Shown: positions 55,310 through 64,000 of the stretch, piece by piece | How the letters are laid out: every line of letters starts with the position of its first letter | Position numbering within the stretch: position 1 is the stretch's first letter | DNA from: Bin75 sp965223955 | Lineage (GTDB): Bacteria; Nitrospirota; Nitrospiria; Nitrospirales; UBA8639 | Direction: 5' to 3' | Assembly (NCBI GenBank): GCA_965223955.1 | Contig: OZ245029.1 | Span: 2,356,001-2,420,000, forward strand | Length of the DNA stretch: 64,000 bases | Translations under genes and position numbers: made by a program | The notes under the pieces: generated by a model | Seen by the model: the letters and a program-made list of their open reading frames with translations, nothing else | The model's database searches: none | What the model was told of the DNA's origin: nothing

Positions 55310-56563
55310 TTACCAAAGTTTAATTCGCCGGACTTTATTTTCGTTGCGCTCGCAAATATAGAGATAGCCTTGACCATCAAAGGCCAAGCCTGACGGGGCA
55401 TTCACCACCGCATCGACGGCCAGATTCCCGTCACCATGTTTCAGCATGCCGGCATCTTCCTTGGCCACAAAACGGGCGGCGCCACACCCCCCCATGTTTT
55501 TATCGTCGTAGCCACTGTCTCCGTTCCCCGCAATGGTCTCGATCAGGCCCGTGGCATGATCCACTTTGCGGATACGATGATTCATCGAATCCGCAATATA
55601 GACGTTGGCGTCCTGATCCACAATGGCTGCCTCCGGCACGTTCAACATGGACATCACCGCGAGTTTTCCATCTCCATCATACCCAAAACGACACACCCCG
55701 GCTACGGTCGAAATGATGCCCGTTTGTGCATCAACCTTTCGAATGCGGTTACTGGCCTTATCCGTGAGGAAGATGTTTCCGCATGAGTCCACGTGGATCG
55801 CCACGATATCCCAAAGTTTCGCTTCAAGCGCCGGCAGGCCATCGTCAAGATAGGGGGACAGATCCAAATTATCCGAACATTGCGGGCGAAGCCATCCCTG
55901 GTCATCAGTGAAGTCAATGCCAATCGCATCACCAGAGAGTACGACCAGGTTTTGTGCGGTCAATGGACTAATCCAGTCTTCATCTGCTCCGGACCACGTC
56001 CCCGCAATGGTGGTCGCCACGCCTGTTCGAGGATCGTATTTTCGAATACGGTGGGCTTGGGTATCCGCAATATACAGATTGTCTTCCGAATCGAATGCAA
56101 TCGCCCCGGGATAGCTCAGGTTGACTTCCAACGCAGGGCCGTCACCATTAAAGCCGGATTGTCCGGAACCCACGACCGTCGTGATAATATCGGTCTCATG
56201 ATCGACTTTGCGAATGCGGTTGCATCCGGAATCACAAATATACAAATCGTTCTTGGAATCAATCGCCACGCTCAACGGCAAGTACAACCCGGCTTCTCCA
56301 CAAGGACCGTAATCCCCGCTGTAACAGGTCTCTCCAATACCCGCATAGTTATGAAGGGTCCCGGCTTCCAGATCGACCCGACGAACCCGGTCCGACCCGT
56401 TTTCGGCAATGTAGAGCCAACGGCCTTCCTTGTCGACACAAATGTGATTCGGCAAGGGGATCCCTGCTTTCTTCGCACGTTTCCCGTCACCTGTACTTCG
56501 GGATTTTCCATTTCCCGCAAAGGTTTCGATTCTTCCAACCGCTGACTCTACGCTCGTTTCCAT
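55310..56563 (-). CDS. NHL-repeat beta-propeller protein
   Basis: 417 residues, AAGGAG before the ATG. At least six NHL-type repeats of about 55 residues, with recurring IxTVAGxGxxGYxGDG and NxYIADxxNHRIRKVD signatures (for example DANVYIADSMNHRIRKVDHA), form a propeller. Several Cys sit in non-conserved positions. No signal peptide is visible, although most surrounding products are exported. NHL propellers bind proteins or small ligands; the partner is unknown. 9 bases upstream of the NxrC-like gene, so co-translated. Confidence 0.87.
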   Translation of the reverse strand: METSVESAVGRIETFAGNGKSRSTGDGKRAKKAGIPLPNHICVDKEGRWLYIAENGSDRVRRVDLEAGTLHNYAGIGETCYSGDYGPCGEAGLYLPLSVAIDSKNDLYICDSGCNRIRKVDHETDIITTVVGSGQSGFNGDGPALEVNLSYPGAIAFDSEDNLYIADTQAHRIRKYDPRTGVATTIAGTWSGADEDWISPLTAQNLVVLSGDAIGIDFTDDQGWLRPQCSDNLDLSPYLDDGLPALEAKLWDIVAIHVDSCGNIFLTDKASNRIRKVDAQTGIISTVAGVCRFGYDGDGKLAVMSMLNVPEAAIVDQDANVYIADSMNHRIRKVDHATGLIETIAGNGDSGYDDKNMGGCGAARFVAKEDAGMLKHGDGNLAVDAVVNAPSGLAFDGQGYLYICERNENKVRRIKLW

Positions 56564-56618
56564 ATCATACTCCTTAGGATGAATCTTGTTTTCTCGTCAG
56601 AACCGCAGGAAATTCTTT

Positions 56619-56918
56619 CTAACTCTTCGACGTCTGAGCCGGTTCTGTGGCTTGTATTGGAGAAACCGTTTGATCATTTTGTGGAGCCGGCGACGGCGCC
56701 ACGTCTGAAGCTTGCGGATTCACTTGAGCCTGGCTCTGCTGCTCCGCCTGATGTTGTGCTTCGTGCTCAATGGCTTCTGCCTCATTCACGGATTTTTTGA
56801 AACCTTTTATCGCCTTCCCGACCCCTTCACCGAGCTGCGGCAATTTCCCGGCGCCGAATATGATCAGAACAATGAAGAGTATCAGAATCAACTCGGTAAA
56901 GCCTAAACTCCCAAACAT
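56619..56918 (-). CDS. tatA: Twin-arginine translocase TatA/TatE subunit
   Basis: 99 residues from the ATG at 56916-56918 (AAAAGGAG upstream); eight more residues are possible upstream. One membrane helix (GFTELILILFIVLIIFGAGK), the FGAGKLPQLGEGVGKAIKGF hinge and amphipathic helix, and a Gln/Pro-rich tail. No tatC is adjacent. Its place in this cluster suggests a dedicated subunit for exporting cofactor-loaded redox proteins such as nitrite oxidoreductase. Confidence 0.92.
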   Translation of the reverse strand: MFGSLGFTELILILFIVLIIFGAGKLPQLGEGVGKAIKGFKKSVNEAEAIEHEAQHQAEQQSQAQVNPQASDVAPSPAPQNDQTVSPIQATEPAQTSKS

Positions 56919-56950
56919 GATTGATTTCTCCTTTTGAGACAAGAATGCCG

Positions 56951-57751
56951 TTAGGCACGGGGGCGTTTCGCAAACCGTTGTTTTAAACGTTGCCGCGCCG
57001 CTTCAGCCTGTTCAAACATTTTACATTTTTCATAGGTATTGATGAGGTTGTAATACGCCAACGGCTCATCGGGGCTGTGCTCAACGGCTTCTTCCATAAT
57101 TTTTACAGCCATGTCGGATTTTTTCAACGTAAACGCAATGTCCATGAGTTTAAAACTGGATTCCAAATGTGCGGGATCAAATTCCAACACCTTCATATAG
57201 GCTTGAACCGCCATATCAAGGGTGTTGTAATCCGATACTTGAGGATTATCCAACTCTTCATAGACTCCTGCCAAATTATACCAGGCAATCGGATCTTCAG
57301 GGGTAATTTCGATTAAGCGTTCAAAGTACTCCTTTGCCTGCATATACGCTTTCTTATCGTGATAGAGCCTTCCCAAATTGAACAAGGACAACACGTCATA
57401 TTTGTTCAACTCCAAGGCTCGCTCAAATTGAGGACGGGCATCATCCATCATCCCCTTGGTGCCGTAGATCGTTCCCAGGTTGGAATAATACATGGCTAGG
57501 GAGCGATCCATTTCCGTTCTCAAACCCTCGGCCATTTCTATGGCCTTTTTGACTTCGGTCAAGGCGTCTTCCAATTTCCCTTTTCCAAAATACAGTTCCC
57601 CCAACCGACAACGGGCTTGAAAATCGTCAGGTTCTTCGCTGAGTAACTTTTCAAGTTCCGCAATCTCTTCGTCCGGAGTCAACGGCTGTTCCTGAGCCTG
57701 CGGCTCGCCCACCCCGCCCTCTTCCTCTGTTACGACATGTTGTGATTCCAT
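56951..57751 (-). CDS. TPR-repeat protein
   Basis: About 266 residues from the ATG at 57749-57751. Acidic N-terminus (TEEEGGVGEPQAQEQPLTPD), then about six tetratricopeptide repeats (FQARCRLGELYFGKGKLEDA, SLFNLGRLYHDKKAYMQAKE, AWYNLAGVYEELDNPQVSDY, LAYYNLINTYEKCKMFEQAE). No signal peptide, so cytoplasmic. A scaffold for assembly of nearby enzymes is a reasonable guess. 26 bases downstream of the membrane protein gene. Confidence 0.87.
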   Translation of the reverse strand: MESQHVVTEEEGGVGEPQAQEQPLTPDEEIAELEKLLSEEPDDFQARCRLGELYFGKGKLEDALTEVKKAIEMAEGLRTEMDRSLAMYYSNLGTIYGTKGMMDDARPQFERALELNKYDVLSLFNLGRLYHDKKAYMQAKEYFERLIEITPEDPIAWYNLAGVYEELDNPQVSDYNTLDMAVQAYMKVLEFDPAHLESSFKLMDIAFTLKKSDMAVKIMEEAVEHSPDEPLAYYNLINTYEKCKMFEQAEAARQRLKQRFAKRPRA

Positions 57752-57777
57752 GATTGTTACATACCCTCTCAACGTAT

Positions 57778-58878
57778 TTAACTGAACGCAGGAGTCACCG
57801 AGGAATAGGTCACTGTTCCTGCTTTATTTCGTAATTTGCCCAGCGTGCCCCGCTTATCAAGCGTCATCAGCATGAACCCAACAACCACCATCAACGTCAA
57901 ATGTGACAACTGCAGGGCATATCCTGCCATAAACATCAACCCCAAGCCATACCCTGCCAAACGACCGATTAACACCAGTTTAATGACAGTGTACGCCCAG
58001 CAGGTAAAACCTGCCATATAGAGGGCAAAGGGTAAATAAAAGGTATACCCCATGCCCATTTGGAACACCCAGCCGACCCCCTGCCCTGCCTTTCTCGCGT
58101 CTTCAGCAAGCGTGGGGCTATACAGTGACAGGAAAAAATCGATATAGAGCAACACCAAAAAGGTCACGCTCCCGCTTAGAAGAAGGGTGATGGCCCATTT
58201 CTGTTGAGTTTTATTTTTGGTAAAAAGCGACGTGCTGCCGTACGACCAAAAAACAAGGATACTCGCCAGGACCATGAAGGCTTCGCCTCCCCGACTGATT
58301 TCATTCACGAGAGGAGGCGAAGCGACAATGCCCAATAAGCCATACGTGGTGGACACCGTCTGGTAATAAATCCACCCGAGAATTCCCAGTAAAAAACACC
58401 CCACGGTGACTCGTTGCGTCCAAAGACGATGCGTCACCAGAAATTCCGCCATCAGGATGGAAAGAATCACCAGGGACACGAGATTATAGACGACTGCACC
58501 CAGCATCGCAGGTGGAAAGATGAGATAGACAACGGTCAACACGACGAGCGATGAGACGGCCGGGACCAGGAACCCGTCAAAACGCCCCGACCACACCGAT
58601 TGCCGCAATTTTTGAATCAGCAAAATGAACAAAACCAGGAACAGCAGAATAGAGGTGACGTTGAGAAGAACAAATCCCAAGGAGGAAAGCGTTTTAAACG
58701 TCAGCCTGACGGCTTCGGATTTCTCGGCGAGCTTGGCCATGTGCATGCCCATCCGAGAAGCCAAGCGATAGAGCACGAGCTCCAGAAACGCCGAAAGCAG
58801 GAGAAACTTCAACGCATATTCAAACAGGATCCCGGGATTCGTTCCGCTTTCGTGACCCGATGTCGGCGCTGCCGTCAT
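57778..58878 (-). CDS. Multi-pass membrane protein of unknown function
   Basis: 366 residues with about nine or ten hydrophobic helices (for example FALLLSA-type segment near 25, LNVTSILLFLVLFILLIQKL, VVYNLVSLVILSILMAEFLV, LMVVVGFMLMTLD). A soluble N-terminus of about 15 residues. Few charged residues within helices. No conserved haem or quinone motif recognised. Placed between the radical SAM and TPR genes in a tight operon. Confidence 0.7.
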   Translation of the reverse strand: MTAAPTSGHESGTNPGILFEYALKFLLLSAFLELVLYRLASRMGMHMAKLAEKSEAVRLTFKTLSSLGFVLLNVTSILLFLVLFILLIQKLRQSVWSGRFDGFLVPAVSSLVVLTVVYLIFPPAMLGAVVYNLVSLVILSILMAEFLVTHRLWTQRVTVGCFLLGILGWIYYQTVSTTYGLLGIVASPPLVNEISRGGEAFMVLASILVFWSYGSTSLFTKNKTQQKWAITLLLSGSVTFLVLLYIDFFLSLYSPTLAEDARKAGQGVGWVFQMGMGYTFYLPFALYMAGFTCWAYTVIKLVLIGRLAGYGLGLMFMAGYALQLSHLTLMVVVGFMLMTLDKRGTLGKLRNKAGTVTYSSVTPAFS

Positions 58879-58947
58879 ATCCGTTCCGCCTTTTCCTTCT
58901 CTTTTCCGTCAGAGCAGCGCTGAGAAAACACAGACGGCTCTTCGCAA

Positions 58948-60723
58948 TTAAGAAACGGCAGTGAATTCCGGGGCATGTTGTTGTTTGTGTCGGGCGATGT
59001 ACAGCAATCCATCAGCCATCGAATAATTAAACGGCAATTCCACGACCACTTCACTGATTTTCTCGTACACGTGTTGATACAGTTTTTCGGCCTGTTCAGG
59101 CGTCATCCCCTGCTTGACTTCATAGAAAAAGCCCAAGCTTAAATCTTCCCCGGCCGGTCGCATAATACGCTGAATCCCGTAGCCTCCCGGATCGTTCATG
59201 ATGGGAGCTTCTTTTTCAAGATCGAAGAGACAGGGCTGGCATGAAAACCCATACGACGCATTCAACTTTGTATTCTCCAACACAAAGTTCATGGTTTCCC
59301 GGGCTTCCTCTTCCGTTTCAGTCGGGAAGCCGACGATGACATAGCAATGGACTCCGATACCCAAGTCAACGCAATCCGAACAAATCCGGTCGACGTTCTC
59401 CGGGGTAATGCCTTTTTGCATAAAATCCATCATGCGCTTGTTGTAGGTTTCCAATCCAAACACAATTTTGTGGCACCCGGCATCTCGCATCAAGGACAGT
59501 AATTCTTTCGAGAGATTCTTCTCAAAACGAAGTTCGGCCGTCCATTGAATGTCGAATTGTCGGTTCAGGATTTCTTTGCACAGCCGGCGGGTGGGCGATA
59601 GAGCCAGGCATTCATCGGTAAAGAAGAAAAAGGGTGTGTCATATTTTTGAGAAAGCGCCTGGAGTTCATCCACGACCTTGATGGGATCTTTTTGTCGAAA
59701 ATTTTGATGGTCCAACGTCAAGGCACAGAAGGCACAGTCCTTGTAGTAACACCCTCGTGAAAACTGCACCGGCAAGACCGTTTTGGGAGCAAGATATCGG
59801 TCGAGAGGAAATCCATCGTAATTGGGAGCCGGATGTTGAGCCAAATTCTCGGAATAAAACGGCTGATTCACAATAACCTTTCCGTTTTCCCGATAGATGA
59901 GATTAGGAACCTTGGCAAAATTCTTTTCCCCTTCCAATTGATTCACCAACTCCAATAACGCCGTCTCTCCCTCAAATACGATAAAATCATCCGCAACCTG
60001 GAACATCCGTTCGCAGCGACGCAGATTGTCCACAAGCCGGGTAAAGATACTGCCTCCAACGGTCACATGAATGTCAGGATTCGCTTCCTTGATGAGTCGA
60101 CACAGGGTGAGGCCGGGAATGATCTGGGACGTTGCGGTGATCGATACGCCAACCAACTCCGGGTTTTCATCAACGATGGAAGAGAGAAAGTATTGTCGAT
60201 ACAAGTCCAGATACGGATTTTGTTCTTCATCTTGAATCGCTTTGAGAATGTCTCGAGAAGAATAAATAGAATAGGAAAATTGGTTGTCGACCACGGTAAT
60301 CCTGGTTGGGAAATAAATCGAAGACACCACTTCCAACCAGCGGTCGATTAAAAACAGGCATTCCCGATAACGCTCAATATCATAAAACTCTTCCCCACGC
60401 AGTGAAGCTTTGGCCGGTTCAATTTGATCGATCAAATGGGGAAACCGGTCCAAGGCTTCCACAATTCGACCGTAATGTTCATCACTTCCCGGTCCCGTCT
60501 CTCGCTCACGTGAGTGCTCTAATTTCTTCAGTTTTTCAACAAGTTTTTCATAGACTTCCAAACCATACGTTTTCGACAGAATAGTATCGAGGAGTTCAAT
60601 GTTCAGATCCCGTTGGCTTTTATCAGTAATCCCAGCCTGGTCAAGAAAAGCCGTTAAACACGGGAGACTCAGATAGGGTTGTGAGGGATGCCAACTTGGA
60701 GGAAATAGCAAAGAGATTTTCAC
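58948..60723 (-). CDS. B12-binding-type radical SAM protein
   Basis: 591 residues, GTG start with GGAGG upstream. The first about 300 residues resemble the cobalamin-binding domain of such proteins (LVGVSITATSQIIPGLTLCR, then ANPDIHVTVGGSIFTRL). A radical SAM core follows: cluster motif CYYKDCAFC (Cys325, 330, 333), then FFFTDECLALSPTRR, GLETYNKRMMDFMQ and VIVGFPTETEEEARETMNFV. It cleaves S-adenosylmethionine to a radical; the reaction is unknown (methyl transfer or ring chemistry are family options). First gene of the nine-gene run that leads to NxrC-like and cytochromes. The usual B12-ligand DxHxxG motif was not seen. Confidence 0.85.
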   Translation of the reverse strand: MKISLLFPPSWHPSQPYLSLPCLTAFLDQAGITDKSQRDLNIELLDTILSKTYGLEVYEKLVEKLKKLEHSRERETGPGSDEHYGRIVEALDRFPHLIDQIEPAKASLRGEEFYDIERYRECLFLIDRWLEVVSSIYFPTRITVVDNQFSYSIYSSRDILKAIQDEEQNPYLDLYRQYFLSSIVDENPELVGVSITATSQIIPGLTLCRLIKEANPDIHVTVGGSIFTRLVDNLRRCERMFQVADDFIVFEGETALLELVNQLEGEKNFAKVPNLIYRENGKVIVNQPFYSENLAQHPAPNYDGFPLDRYLAPKTVLPVQFSRGCYYKDCAFCALTLDHQNFRQKDPIKVVDELQALSQKYDTPFFFFTDECLALSPTRRLCKEILNRQFDIQWTAELRFEKNLSKELLSLMRDAGCHKIVFGLETYNKRMMDFMQKGITPENVDRICSDCVDLGIGVHCYVIVGFPTETEEEARETMNFVLENTKLNASYGFSCQPCLFDLEKEAPIMNDPGGYGIQRIMRPAGEDLSLGFFYEVKQGMTPEQAEKLYQHVYEKISEVVVELPFNYSMADGLLYIARHKQQHAPEFTAVS

Positions 60724-60940
60724 ATTACCTCCTTAAATGAAGTGTTCCCGCGTCGCATGAAAATGTCTCTCATCATCGACATGTTTCTCTCCTGAAATCA
60801 TGCGCTGAATGTTCAATAATTCTTATACACGGCTTCCGGTTTCTTATGCAACTCCTACGAAAGGACGGATACTTTTTCTACAGCCTATCGGATTAAGGGT
60901 TCCTGCACGAGGGATTCCTCAAAACACTCCACATGCAAAA

Positions 60941-60983
60941 AGACCCTGACGTCCCCCTTCTTTTCAGGATGACCCCAGGGTCT
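60941..60983 (-). terminator. Rho-independent terminator of the nxrC gene
   Basis: AGACCCTG (60941-60948) and CAGGGTCT (60976-60983) pair with a 27-base loop. Read on the minus strand the hairpin is followed by TTTTTGC. It lies 33 bases after the NxrC stop, separating this unit from the radical SAM operon. The 293-base gap 60724-61016 shows nothing else certain. Confidence 0.6.
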
Positions 60984-61016
60984 CTTCAACTCGCTACTGC
61001 AAAATAGTCAGTGAGC

Positions 61017-61970
61017 TTATGGCATCTTGGCGGTAAACCAGGTGGAGATACCCTTCATGCCGTTCCTCTCCACGTTCTGGCCATCCCACACTGCAAACGC
61101 CACCGGCACACTCTGTCCCGCGCCGAATTGCACGTCGTTCGCATCATTCGTCACCAACGTCCGCTTCATCACCACGCGCCACGTCGGCCCACTGCAGCAA
61201 CCGCCTTTCAACGCCCCGTACGGTTCCCACAGCCCATTACCCATCACATCCTGCGACGCCTGCGTCGTCAACGTGCTGAACCCGGTTGCATTCAGATCTT
61301 CCACCGAACTGACCCGCATATCCGGATCAGACATGATGTTGCCCGACCAAATCCCAGGATTGAACGGCCCCAAGCTCCGGCCGATCCGGTCAGGATAGGT
61401 CACGCCCCCTGCCGGCTCTTCATAGTAAAAGTCCCAGGCGATCGAGGGATATTGCTGATCCACGTCCCACATCCCGGCCACGCCTGCGCCCATGTCCCGC
61501 TGCCATTCCGCATTCCACCGCCAAATGTTCACCGTGCCACCGGATTGCCCCATACATTGAAACGGGGGTGCCCCGGACGTTTGCACTGGAAATTGCACGG
61601 CCACCTGATCACGGAAATCCTGCGGCCCGATGACGGTGTTGTTCAGGGTTTGATCACCCCAGTTAGCCCACACCCCAATCTCCTTGCCATTGGTGGCCAT
61701 TTTGACCATGACGGTCTTCACCGAGATGTTGGGATGCATGGGAGTCGTAATCGTTTGGCCGCTCAAGGGCACCACAATCCCAGGAACCGTTTCCCATACC
61801 GGGTTGGCTGCATCCATCGGGATCGGCCCGCTAATGCTACCCACCGGAATAGTCACCGGTTGACTGACGGCCAAAGGGACCTGCCCCATCGTCAACATCA
61901 CGCCGACGACCAAGGCAGAGAGAAGAATGCCGAACACCAATCCTTTGTTACGCGTCTGCACCACTCTCAT
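61017..61970 (-). CDS. nxrC: Nitrite oxidoreductase gamma-like subunit (NxrC)
   Basis: 317 residues, GGAGG upstream. Sec-type signal (GLVFGILLSALVVGVMLTMG...AVSQ). EB_dh haem-binding domain: EIGVWANWGDQTLNN, FQCMGQSGGTVNIWRWNAEW (candidate axial ligands Met and Lys/Arg region), RVSSVEDLNATGFSTLTTQA, WRVVMKRTLVTND and VAFAVWDGQNVERNGMKGI. This is the family used as NxrC in Nitrospira. The catalytic NxrA and NxrB genes are not in this window. The CC pair (GGCCSGP) is unusual. The TorD-type chaperone gene lies 125 bases upstream. Confidence 0.85.
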   Translation of the reverse strand: MRVVQTRNKGLVFGILLSALVVGVMLTMGQVPLAVSQPVTIPVGSISGPIPMDAANPVWETVPGIVVPLSGQTITTPMHPNISVKTVMVKMATNGKEIGVWANWGDQTLNNTVIGPQDFRDQVAVQFPVQTSGAPPFQCMGQSGGTVNIWRWNAEWQRDMGAGVAGMWDVDQQYPSIAWDFYYEEPAGGVTYPDRIGRSLGPFNPGIWSGNIMSDPDMRVSSVEDLNATGFSTLTTQASQDVMGNGLWEPYGALKGGCCSGPTWRVVMKRTLVTNDANDVQFGAGQSVPVAFAVWDGQNVERNGMKGISTWFTAKMP

Positions 61971-62095
61971 AATGACGCATCCTCCTTTGATAAAGATTAA
62001 AGCAAAATGACTGAGAACTGCCTACTTCCTCTGAAACTGCACTACGGATACCACTCATACACGACACGTTGTCGCACATCTCCACGGTCTTGGGT

Positions 62096-63058
62096 CTACG
62101 CCGTACCTGATTGACCCGATTCAGGTTTCTCTTTATCCAAATATTCCTGAGCCCCCACCTCATTCATCAAGAGACTGAGCTCATTTCCTTTATCTTGCGC
62201 TCCACATTCAAAAGACAGCCCTTCGGGAGAGACAAAATTAGCCGGACGATAGTCTGTTTCGGAGTAGGGTTGAGGAGTCACGCTCAAATAGGCAATTTCG
62301 AAAGCCACCCATTGGGCAGTTAAATCCGCAACGGTTTTATAGAAACCATACTCCGCTTTTTTCTTCAACATGCCGGAAAATAAAGGAACCCATCTTCCCA
62401 CGTGTTCTTTCACGAATTTTTTCTCGGCCTCTATCACCGTTTTGAGTTTTTCCGGGCCATCATGGCACAACGCATAAGATTCTTTGTATGCCAGGAAATG
62501 CAAAAATTCAAGTTCCACGCTTAAATGGTCCAGACGTTCATGGATGTCTTGAGCAAGCTGAACACCAAAAGCCGAATAGAATCCTGCAATATCTCCCATG
62601 ACGTAGGATTGGCCAAACACGTGATCATTACCAAACAGGGTTTCATACGGTGGACAGTCCAAGGCGATGACGTTACTGAACACCCTTCGATGCTCATCCC
62701 TCAGGTCTTGGATATCCCAATTGATGCCCTCCGATGACACCCAATTCTCCACCGCGTCGAAATGGCCCGCAATCGCCTGTAAGACTTCTTCGGTTTCCTC
62801 ATCAATGGGAGTCGGCAAGGCCGCTCTCAAACTATCGAGTGCGGCTCGTCCATCTTCAGCCAACTCTCCACTTTGCAGATAATCCAAAAATTCATCATCT
62901 TCGGGATAAAGATAACTCCAGGACAGAAGAAGATAGAGCTTACTTCTCGCTAAAGCACGCTCAACGGCCGGGGAATCTTTCAAGGACGACCCAGCTTGTT
63001 GAGTGACGGAAGAGGTTGCTGAACCCCCGTCTTGTTCTTCCGTGACTTTCGTAGCCAT
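62096..63058 (-). CDS. TorD/NarJ-family molybdoenzyme chaperone
   Basis: 320 residues, GAGGAGG before the ATG. An all-helical cytoplasmic protein: YLLLSWSYLYPEDDEFLDYL at about 42-61, CPPYETLFG (the conserved PxYE motif), LDHLSVELEFLHFLAYKESY. The ends (first 35 and last 40 residues) are acidic and low-complexity. Such chaperones hold the catalytic molybdenum subunit until cofactor insertion and Tat export; NxrA would be the natural client. Longer than NarJ (about 230). Confidence 0.88.
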   Translation of the reverse strand: MATKVTEEQDGGSATSSVTQQAGSSLKDSPAVERALARSKLYLLLSWSYLYPEDDEFLDYLQSGELAEDGRAALDSLRAALPTPIDEETEEVLQAIAGHFDAVENWVSSEGINWDIQDLRDEHRRVFSNVIALDCPPYETLFGNDHVFGQSYVMGDIAGFYSAFGVQLAQDIHERLDHLSVELEFLHFLAYKESYALCHDGPEKLKTVIEAEKKFVKEHVGRWVPLFSGMLKKKAEYGFYKTVADLTAQWVAFEIAYLSVTPQPYSETDYRPANFVSPEGLSFECGAQDKGNELSLLMNEVGAQEYLDKEKPESGQSGTA

Positions 63059-63289
63059 AAACCTCCTCTTCTCTCAACAGGAACAGGCTTGGCTTTTGTT
63101 CCCGTGTTTCGCAATGCCCAGAGAGCCTCCTGGAACTTCCCTCAACCAGAAGTGGGGACAGATAATAGGCCAACTGCTTATCGAAGTCAAGTTCTAAAAC
63201 CAGTTAAAAATATAAGGCCGAACTCGTAAAATATTCATGGTTTTTTGACCGTTTCCTCTTGGGAAGTCGAGACAGATACGCCTCTCAAC

Positions 63290-63943
63290 TTAAGACAATG
63301 TCTCCAATCTCGCAGGAACGACCTTTATCGCAATATGATCATTCACCGTCTTACAAATATGTTCGCAAATGCCGCACCCGACACACAGGTCCCTCTCAAC
63401 CCGAATGGACAGAGAAACAAAATCCATCGCAAGGGCCCACGTCGGGCACTGGGCTACACAAGCGTTACAGCCTTGCCCGGCCGTACACATCCTTTGAGAA
63501 ACAACGGCAATGCCCATATTGACTTCTTTGAGGGTGCCGACCGGCCGAAGCGCCTCTGGTTCACAAGCGGCAATGCAAGGAAAGTCCTCACAGAGATAAC
63601 ATGGTTGTTCATCAGGATAGATGACGGGGGTCTCTCTCCGAGAAAGAACGTCGGAGACATGCTTTTCTTCGAGGACGCGAATACTCTCGTGCGGGCACGC
63701 ATCGACACATTCTCCGCAGCCCGTACAACTCTCAAGAAATTGAGCTTCTTCGAGGGCACCAGGGGGCCGCAACCAATCGGTTCGTACTTTCTCGGGTTTT
63801 TCCTCCTTGCCGTCTTCCGCGTCCCGATGCTTGACGTACTCGTGCACCGTGACACCCAGGGAAACGACGCTCTGTTTGAGAAAATTCCTTCGCCCGTAGG
63901 ACGGCTCAGGATTTTTGGAGGACCCTGGGGGAGATTGTGCCAT
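63290..63943 (-). CDS. Tat-exported polyferredoxin, NapG/MauM-like
   Basis: 217 residues. Twin-arginine signal (YGRRNFLKQSVVSLGV). Four 4Fe-4S sites: CTGCGECVDACP, CYLCEDFPCIAACEP, CTAGQGCNACVAQCP and CVGCGICEHICKT. It would be a periplasmic electron carrier; in NapG-type systems it passes electrons from a quinol oxidoreductase. It sits upstream of the chaperone and nxrC on the same strand, with a 231-base gap (63059-63289) in which no gene was seen. Confidence 0.88.
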   Translation of the reverse strand: MAQSPPGSSKNPEPSYGRRNFLKQSVVSLGVTVHEYVKHRDAEDGKEEKPEKVRTDWLRPPGALEEAQFLESCTGCGECVDACPHESIRVLEEKHVSDVLSRRETPVIYPDEQPCYLCEDFPCIAACEPEALRPVGTLKEVNMGIAVVSQRMCTAGQGCNACVAQCPTWALAMDFVSLSIRVERDLCVGCGICEHICKTVNDHIAIKVVPARLETLS

Positions 63944-63958
63944 GCACCGGCCCTTCTT

Positions 63959-64000
63959 TCATGCGGTCAACGTGTTACTGGGTGAACACTGGAGCACTTC
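63959..64000 (-). CDS. Possible C-terminal end of a gene running off the window
   Basis: The minus-strand frame from the edge reads EVLQCSPSNTLTA and stops at 63959-63961, 15 bases before the polyferredoxin start. Too short to identify; it may not be coding. Confidence 0.25.
   Translation of the reverse strand, partial: EVLQCSPSNTLTA

Noticed and set aside
63245..63985. Plus-strand open frame of 246 codons at the right edge
   Set aside because: Opposite to the polyferredoxin with four intact Fe-S motifs and a Tat signal.

Overview
The window is about 64 kb of chromosome (no plasmid or phage genes seen) that looks like a nitrite-oxidising bacterium of the genus Nitrospira or a close Nitrospirota relative. 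The reasoning is the right-hand 13 kb: two homologues of the haem-binding gamma subunit of nitrite oxidoreductase (NxrC-like, EB_dh family), a TorD/NarJ-type chaperone, a Tat-exported NapG/MauM-like polyferredoxin, a TatA, and two pentahaem cytochromes c, all on the minus strand. NxrA and NxrB are not in the window, so this is an accessory cluster. The genus assignment is an inference.

Layout. 1-5.4 kb: outer-membrane beta-barrel plus pentahaem cytochrome pair, a periplasmic glutathione peroxidase, a small unknown protein, and a HAD phosphatase. 5.4-7.1 kb: dispersed hairpin repeats and an IS30-family insertion sequence. 7.1-11.9 kb: ABC-class ATPase, a 3-hydroxyisobutyrate-dehydrogenase-type reductase, and the agmatine-to-putrescine pair (agmatine deiminase, N-carbamoylputrescine amidase). 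12-18.1 kb: a defence island with a 1359-residue XRE/nuclease/STAND-NTPase fusion divergent from an AbiE-like (type IV) toxin-antitoxin pair; each side has its own perfect inverted repeat just before its start. 18.1-25 kb: YihY/BrkB membrane protein, TPR lipoprotein, Pal, and an amgK-murU-diguanylate cyclase operon for peptidoglycan recycling. 25-32.2 kb: gnd, zwf, pgi, tkt (oxidative pentose phosphate pathway). 27.6-33.9 kb also holds repeats, two MITE-like elements and an IS481-like element. 33.9-37.6 kb: sulfur-carrier/TtuA-like tRNA thiolation pair, two small unknowns, ilvD.

37.7-51.0 kb is a type I restriction-modification operon (hsdM, hsdS, hsdR). About 6.7 kb of extra genes sits between hsdS and hsdR: a small unknown, a Vsr endonuclease fused to a C5-cytosine methyltransferase, a 990-residue protein with two GHKL ATPase domains (MORC/MutL-like at the N-terminus, histidine-kinase-like at the C-terminus), and a receiver-domain partner. 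Four of these genes are each broken by one missing base and a fifth by an in-frame stop. This GHKL/receiver module is my best candidate for an undescribed system.

51.2-64 kb is the nitrite-oxidation accessory region. The first unit is polyferredoxin, chaperone and NxrC, ended by a terminator. A nine-gene run follows: radical SAM, 10-TM protein, TPR, TatA, NHL propeller, NxrC-like, PDZ, and two cytochromes. No tRNA, rRNA or CRISPR array was recognised.
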